17,890 nucleotides of DNA from CAZAYB01 sp964489215 (GTDB taxonomy: Bacteria > Planctomycetota > Phycisphaerae > Sedimentisphaerales > Anaerohalosphaeraceae): assembly GCA_964489215.1 (NCBI GenBank), contig CAZAYB010000034.1, positions 1-17,890 on the forward strand, written 5' to 3'. The position numbers were made by a program, and so were the translations under genes. Below the pieces are notes generated by a model, which was not told where the DNA came from, made no database searches, and saw only the letters and a program-made list of their open reading frames with translations. Below, one piece after another: positions 14,061-17,890 of the stretch (position 1 is the first letter of the stretch; every line of letters starts with the position of its first letter).

Positions 14061-14101
14061 GTTTTGATAGATTAGTAATATTACCTTTATGAGGTATTGA
14101 A

Positions 14102-15283
14102 ATGGACAGAAGAACACTTTTACCGACAATTATAATCGTGACAATAATAGCAGTTTTTACCGGCTGTGATTCTTACAAGACTACCAAGCAGAAAGCCAAG
14201 GACAGATGGCAGTTAGCGTCTGCAAAGGCCCAGGTTCCTGTTGCACGGGATCTTATGCAAAGAGGTGAAGTTGATAAGGCTTATGAGACTCTTAAAGAGT
14301 GTCTTTCTGTGAATCCTGATTCATCGGAGGCAAATCTTCTTATGGGTCAGCTTCTTTTTGCGAAGGGTCTTTATGTAGATTCTGCAAGGCATTTTCAGAA
14401 AACGCTTGAGCTTAGCCCTCAATCCCATCGAGCATGGTATTATCTGGGAGTTCTTGCCGAGCAGGACAGCGATTATAATAATGCGGTAGATTGTTACAAA
14501 AAGTCTATCGAGATTGAGCCTGCAGAATCAGAATATATTATTGCTCTGGCTCAGTGTTATGCGATACAGGACAGGCATGACGCAGCTGTTGGTTTTTTAA
14601 AAGAGAAAATCAATGCTTTTCCAACGGCGATCAAGCTCAAGGCAGAGGCGGCAGATATTATGCTAAGGCAGGGTCAGACCAAAGAGGCTATTTCGATGTA
14701 TCAAAAGGCTCTTTACCTTGCACCTGAAAACAGGAAGGTTCAGGAGGCATTGGGTTATGCTTTTATAGTCGATAAGCAGTGGGAAAGCGCGGCGGGGACT
14801 TTCAGTTCTCTTGCTGAGTCCACTGAGTCACCTCAAAACGAGACTTATCTTCAGATGGCAGCGATGTGTTCACTCAACTGTGATCAGTTTTCAATGGCAG
14901 CTGGTGCATTGGATAAGTTAAGTGTTAACCGCAGAGATGATCCTGAGGTATGGCTTAAAATGGGTCAGGCTGCATTGGGTACAAATACTCCTAACAGGGC
15001 TTATGCTTGTGCTCAAAGATCTTTACAGCTTCGTCCTGGATGGACCAGGGCTATTCTGCTTGAAGGTTGTGCTCAGTATTTGATGAGGGATTATTCCAGT
15101 GCTTTTGAGAATTTCAGAAATGTAACTTCTCAGGATCCTGATAATGATCTGGCCTGGTTCCTTGCGGGCCGGTGCTCTCAGTATCTTGGTAACAGCAGGA
15201 ATGCTAAGATGGCTTTTGAAAGGCTCGAAAAGATTAATCCTGACAGCGAACTGCTTGGTTTGATTGAGTCAAAGAATAATTAA
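14102..15283 (+). CDS. TPR-repeat lipoprotein
   Basis: A 393-residue predicted lipoprotein with a signal peptide ending in the lipobox VFTGC (lipidated Cys22). Residues 45-385 are a series of helical hairpins with TPR features: A-x-x-x-G/A, tyrosines and the closing Pro at about 32-36 residue intervals (NPD at 71, SPQ at 105, EPA at 139, FPT at 173, APEN at 207, DPDN at 345, NPD at 379). About nine or ten repeats would fit. GAGG lies seven bases before the ATG. Such TPR lipoproteins include the type IV pilus pilotin PilF/PilW, but those are around 250 residues with six repeats, so the match is general. Its place after the secretin gene makes a scaffold or pilotin role reasonable; this is an inference. 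Confidence 0.8.
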   Translation: MDRRTLLPTIIIVTIIAVFTGCDSYKTTKQKAKDRWQLASAKAQVPVARDLMQRGEVDKAYETLKECLSVNPDSSEANLLMGQLLFAKGLYVDSARHFQKTLELSPQSHRAWYYLGVLAEQDSDYNNAVDCYKKSIEIEPAESEYIIALAQCYAIQDRHDAAVGFLKEKINAFPTAIKLKAEAADIMLRQGQTKEAISMYQKALYLAPENRKVQEALGYAFIVDKQWESAAGTFSSLAESTESPQNETYLQMAAMCSLNCDQFSMAAGALDKLSVNRRDDPEVWLKMGQAALGTNTPNRAYACAQRSLQLRPGWTRAILLEGCAQYLMRDYSSAFENFRNVTSQDPDNDLAWFLAGRCSQYLGNSRNAKMAFERLEKINPDSELLGLIESKNN

Positions 15284-15331
15284 AGATTTCGTATCCGATG
15301 TTAAGTGTTATCGGTGAGGACCGATTTTAGA

Positions 15332-16753
15332 ATGAGTAATTACAGGAACATACTAATGTTTGTGGGTTTGACGGCAATTGTCACCATCCTGACACTTTTG
15401 TTTGCTATTACTACCGGTATGTTCAGGAATACGTCATTGATTATCGCGGTTTTTTCGCCGATTGTGCTTTTGGCATTTGCGTTCTGGCAGTTTACTGATA
15501 TAGGTTCGATTTCCAATATGGTTAGCAAGCTTGATAAGGGTCAGCTTCCATCTTTTTCGGAAGTTACTCCTCAATTCAGGCCTTTGTGCAAGTCGATAAC
15601 CTGTTTTGTTAAGAACTCTGAGCAGCAGCGTAAAGAAACCTTTTCAGAGCTCGAGGAAAAAAAGCTTGAGATTCAGCTTTTGAAGAGGCAAAAGTCTAAT
15701 TTAGAGAAAATAATTCAAAGCATAAATGATGCGGTTATTGTTACCGATCCGTCAGAGAGGATAATACTTTCGAATGAGTCTGCGAGGAAATTGTTTGGTT
15801 TCGATGCAGATATTGAATCGGCACCGAATATTCAGCAGGTGATAAAAAATTCTAAAGTTTCAGATCTTATAATCAAGAGCAGGACTGCGGATCTTAGAGG
15901 TGTAAAACATGAGGTTTTGCTGGGGCCGGAGACGGATCCATCTACTTATGAATTTGTTATAAATACCGTTAAGGACCATGATACGGGTCAGATAACGGGT
16001 GTCATTTCAATTTTTCATGACATTACGCGGGAGCGTGAAGTGTCTCAGATGAAAAATGATTTTGTAAGTCATGTTTCTCATGAGCTGAAAACTCCTTTGT
16101 CGTCAATCAATGCTTATGCTGAGATGCTTGTTGACGGAGAGGCAGAGGATGCAGATTCAATTAAGCAATTCTGTTCTATAATTCAGACTCAGGCACAAAG
16201 GCTTAACCGTCTTATCGAAGAGATACTGAATATTTCGAGGATTGAATCGGGTCTTATTAAAGTAGATAAGCAGGATGTAAGCGTTCCTCTTGTTATTCAG
16301 GAAGCGGTTAAGATGATAGCAGGTTTTGCTAATGAGAAGAAAGTAAGTATAAAGGGGCCTTCTGCGATTATATACGGCCAGACATTTGCTGATAGGGATA
16401 TGATATCCCAGGTGATAATAAATCTGCTAAGTAATGCAGTTAAGTATACGCCATCGGGCGGTTCTGTTGAGATAGATGTTCAGATAAACGAGGCGGATGA
16501 TATTGTTAAGGTTAGTGTGACTGATACAGGGGTTGGTATACCTCCTGAAGATGTTGAGCATGTTTTTGATAAGTTTTACAGGGTTGAGGCTAATAAGAAA
16601 TGCGCAAAAGGTACCGGTCTCGGGTTAAACCTTGTAAAGCAGATAGTCGAGAAAGTTCACGGAGGCAAAGTATTTGTTAAGAGCGAGCAGGGCCAGGGAA
16701 GCGTATTTGGTTTTGAACTGCCCCTGACTTGTCAAAAAGTTGAGAATATATAA
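15332..16753 (+). CDS. PAS-domain sensor histidine kinase (PhoR-like)
   Basis: A 473-residue membrane histidine kinase from ATG 15332; an in-frame GTG at 15305 would add nine residues, but GAGGA at 15316-15320 supports the ATG. Two transmembrane helices lie at about 5-28 and 35-55, with almost no periplasmic loop. A charged coiled region follows (96-126), then a PAS domain (about 127-236). The HisKA phosphoacceptor is His250 in HVSHELKTPLSS, and the ATPase shows N-box NLLSNAVKYT (364-373), G1 DTGVGIP (398-404), F-box FDKFYR (412-417) and G2 GTGLGL (427-432). All catalytic blocks are intact. The short loop implies that it senses the membrane or the cytoplasm through PAS. A receiver gene follows after 18 bases. 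Confidence 0.92.
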   Translation: MSNYRNILMFVGLTAIVTILTLLFAITTGMFRNTSLIIAVFSPIVLLAFAFWQFTDIGSISNMVSKLDKGQLPSFSEVTPQFRPLCKSITCFVKNSEQQRKETFSELEEKKLEIQLLKRQKSNLEKIIQSINDAVIVTDPSERIILSNESARKLFGFDADIESAPNIQQVIKNSKVSDLIIKSRTADLRGVKHEVLLGPETDPSTYEFVINTVKDHDTGQITGVISIFHDITREREVSQMKNDFVSHVSHELKTPLSSINAYAEMLVDGEAEDADSIKQFCSIIQTQAQRLNRLIEEILNISRIESGLIKVDKQDVSVPLVIQEAVKMIAGFANEKKVSIKGPSAIIYGQTFADRDMISQVIINLLSNAVKYTPSGGSVEIDVQINEADDIVKVSVTDTGVGIPPEDVEHVFDKFYRVEANKKCAKGTGLGLNLVKQIVEKVHGGKVFVKSEQGQGSVFGFELPLTCQKVENI

Positions 16754-16771
16754 TTACACGGAGTTACTGCT

Positions 16772-17155
16772 ATGTCAAATAAAAAAGCACTTGTAGTTGA
16801 CGATGAAATACATATTGTTCAGGTTGTTTCGATTAAGCTTAAAAACAATGATTTTGAGGTTTTTACCGCTGAGAACGGTGCTGAGGCGCTTGACCTTGCC
16901 AAGTCTGTAAAACCAGATATTATCATAAGCGATTATCAGATGCCTGTTCTGAGCGGGCTGGAATTTGTAGAGAATCTGAGGAAAGATGAATCTACCAGCC
17001 AGATACCGGTTGTTATGCTGACAGCAAGAGGCTTTGCAATAACAGATGAGCAGAAGGATGAGCTCAAAATTGCTGACTGTATCAGTAAGCCATTCAGTCC
17101 CCGTGAACTTCTTTCGAGCATAGAGGATGTTTTGGCGTCTCCGGTTGGTAAGTGA
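16772..17155 (+). CDS. stand-alone CheY-like response regulator
   Basis: A 127-residue single receiver domain. The acidic pair Asp10-Asp11, the phosphoacceptor Asp54 (SDYQMP), the switch Thr84 (MLTARG) and Lys106 (SKPFSP) are all present in the normal spacing. There is no DNA-binding or enzymatic output domain, so it must signal by protein contact, as CheY, PilG/PilH or Spo0F do. GGAG precedes the ATG by eight bases, and it follows the kinase gene after 18 bases, strongly suggesting a cognate pair. A short inverted repeat TTTAAC/GTTAAA (17156-17173) sits directly after its stop codon. The target is not visible; the pilus motor or the GAF protein encoded next are possibilities. Confidence 0.93.
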   Translation: MSNKKALVVDDEIHIVQVVSIKLKNNDFEVFTAENGAEALDLAKSVKPDIIISDYQMPVLSGLEFVENLRKDESTSQIPVVMLTARGFAITDEQKDELKIADCISKPFSPRELLSSIEDVLASPVGK

Positions 17156-17200
17156 TTTAACCAGTCAGTTAAAGAGGATAAGTTATTATATTTGAACTCG

Positions 17201-17220
17201 AGGGATATAGTCCCTGATTT
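17201..17220 (+). terminator. weak terminator-like hairpin after the receiver gene
   Basis: AGGGA (17201-17205) pairs with TCCCT (17211-17215) around a 5-base loop, followed after two bases by a short T stretch. A 5-bp stem is poor, so the hairpin may only attenuate. The next gene starts about 25 bases further on. Confidence 0.25.
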
Positions 17221-17244
17221 TTGACAGGATTTTGCATCTTGAAA

Positions 17245-17890
17245 ATGGAACAGATACAAACAGATAAGCCCGATGTTAAGAATTTGTCAGCCCTGCAGGC
17301 ATTTGCAGAACAAATGGATAGTTTGAGAGCTGATTTTTATGTTTTTTCCGGGTCCAGGGAAGTTGTAGTTCATCCAGGAAATATTTCTACTGAAGATATA
17401 CCGGAAGAGATATCAAAGTTTGTTCTGGTTCTTGTAGACTCACCTTCACAAACTCCGGTTGAATATACCTTTGATCATTCCCTTATAGGTATTACTCTTA
17501 GTCAGGACAGCAGCGATTTGCCTGATATGGTTGCTGTTATTGATTATCGAAAGACGTGTCGTGAGGACCGTTCAACTCATTTTACCTATCTAAGCCAGCT
17601 TTTGCTGAATTTCTCAAGGGCGTATACCTCAGAGATAAAATCCGGCAATCAGCTGGAGCATATAAGCAATGAACTTTCTCTTACATACGAGGAGCTTGTT
17701 CTTTTATATAATTTAAGCACCAATATGAAGGTTACCCGGTCGAATGCCACTTATTTACAGCTGGCAGTTGATCAGCTTTTGCAGCTTATCGATGTTGAGG
17801 GTATAGCAATCCTTCTCAAGAGAAACGTTCATGGTCAGCCTGATTATATATTAACCGCAGGGGCTGGTTATGTAACGATTGATCCGGAAA
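17245..17890 (+). CDS. GAF-like sensor protein, 3' end outside window
   Basis: An open frame of 215 codons runs from ATG 17245 through the window edge without a stop. Residues 1-130 show no motif I recognise; the block FVLVLVDSPSQTP (59-71) could be part of a small alpha/beta domain. A charged helix at about 110-160 leads into NATYLQLAVDQLLQLIDVEGIAILLKR (167-193), which looks like the opening of a GAF domain. GAF proteins with this lead-in often continue into HD-GYP, GGDEF, PP2C or kinase outputs; the output lies beyond the window. The ATG has no close SD; an in-frame TTG at 17239 has AGGA nine bases upstream and is an equal candidate. It follows the two-component pair, so it may belong to the same signalling unit. 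Confidence 0.7.
   Translation, partial: MEQIQTDKPDVKNLSALQAFAEQMDSLRADFYVFSGSREVVVHPGNISTEDIPEEISKFVLVLVDSPSQTPVEYTFDHSLIGITLSQDSSDLPDMVAVIDYRKTCREDRSTHFTYLSQLLLNFSRAYTSEIKSGNQLEHISNELSLTYEELVLLYNLSTNMKVTRSNATYLQLAVDQLLQLIDVEGIAILLKRNVHGQPDYILTAGAGYVTIDPE

Noticed and set aside
1..17890. CRISPR array, tRNA/rRNA genes, insertion sequences or phage genes
   Set aside because: No regular repeat-spacer pattern, tRNA-like cloverleaf, rRNA sequence, transposase or integrase was seen on either strand.

Overview
The window reads as a chromosomal segment from a diderm (Gram-negative-type) bacterium of moderate to low G+C. An LpxL-type lipid A acyltransferase and an outer-membrane secretin both require an outer membrane. 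The style of the genes (divergent GspG-like pseudopilins, a PilMNO platform, frequent TTG/GTG starts, an isolated PilQ-like secretin) would fit a planctomycete of the Phycisphaerae/Sedimentisphaerales kind. That placement is inference from gene style and was not tested.

Region 1 (1-5101) is housekeeping. A minus-strand SppA-type signal peptide peptidase (sppA) diverges from an LpxL-like acyltransferase. Then comes a tight plus-strand cluster argH-thiL-tsaE (arginine, thiamine and t6A-tRNA pathways). Its ATGA overlap and its stop-start contact indicate one transcript from a good sigma70-like promoter at 2232-2260. Region 2 (5102-5539) is a 438-base spacer with a GC-rich foldback, an inverted repeat and GTTAAGTTAAC repeats in front of the first pseudopilin.

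Region 3 (5540-13999) is the core of the window: a pilus or pseudopilus envelope machine. It encodes a GspG-like major pseudopilin followed by a strong intrinsic terminator, then a second GspG paralog with GspI-, GspJ- and GspK-like minor pseudopilins, ended by another intrinsic terminator. A 363-base spacer follows, then a GspH-like pseudopilin, PilM, PilN, PilO, a PilP/GspC-like inner-membrane protein and a PilQ/GspD-family secretin. The inner-membrane platform is of type IV pilus type and the pseudopilin set is of type II secretion type. No assembly ATPase, PilC/GspF protein or prepilin peptidase is encoded in the window, so they must lie elsewhere. The terminators split the cluster into three expression units, which would suit a much higher dose of the first pseudopilin.

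Region 4 (14000-17890) holds a TPR lipoprotein, a PhoR-like sensor histidine kinase with a PAS domain, a stand-alone CheY-like receiver and the start of a GAF-like sensor protein cut by the window edge. The lipoprotein could serve secretin assembly and the two-component genes could control the apparatus; both are inferences from position.

The most unusual points are: a 30-codon ORF with a near-perfect Shine-Dalgarno that overlaps the acyltransferase start across an A7 run; the structured leader and dedicated terminator around the first pseudopilin; a dyad operator candidate next to the gspH ribosome binding site; and a C-terminal TPR-like extension on the secretin beside a TPR lipoprotein gene.
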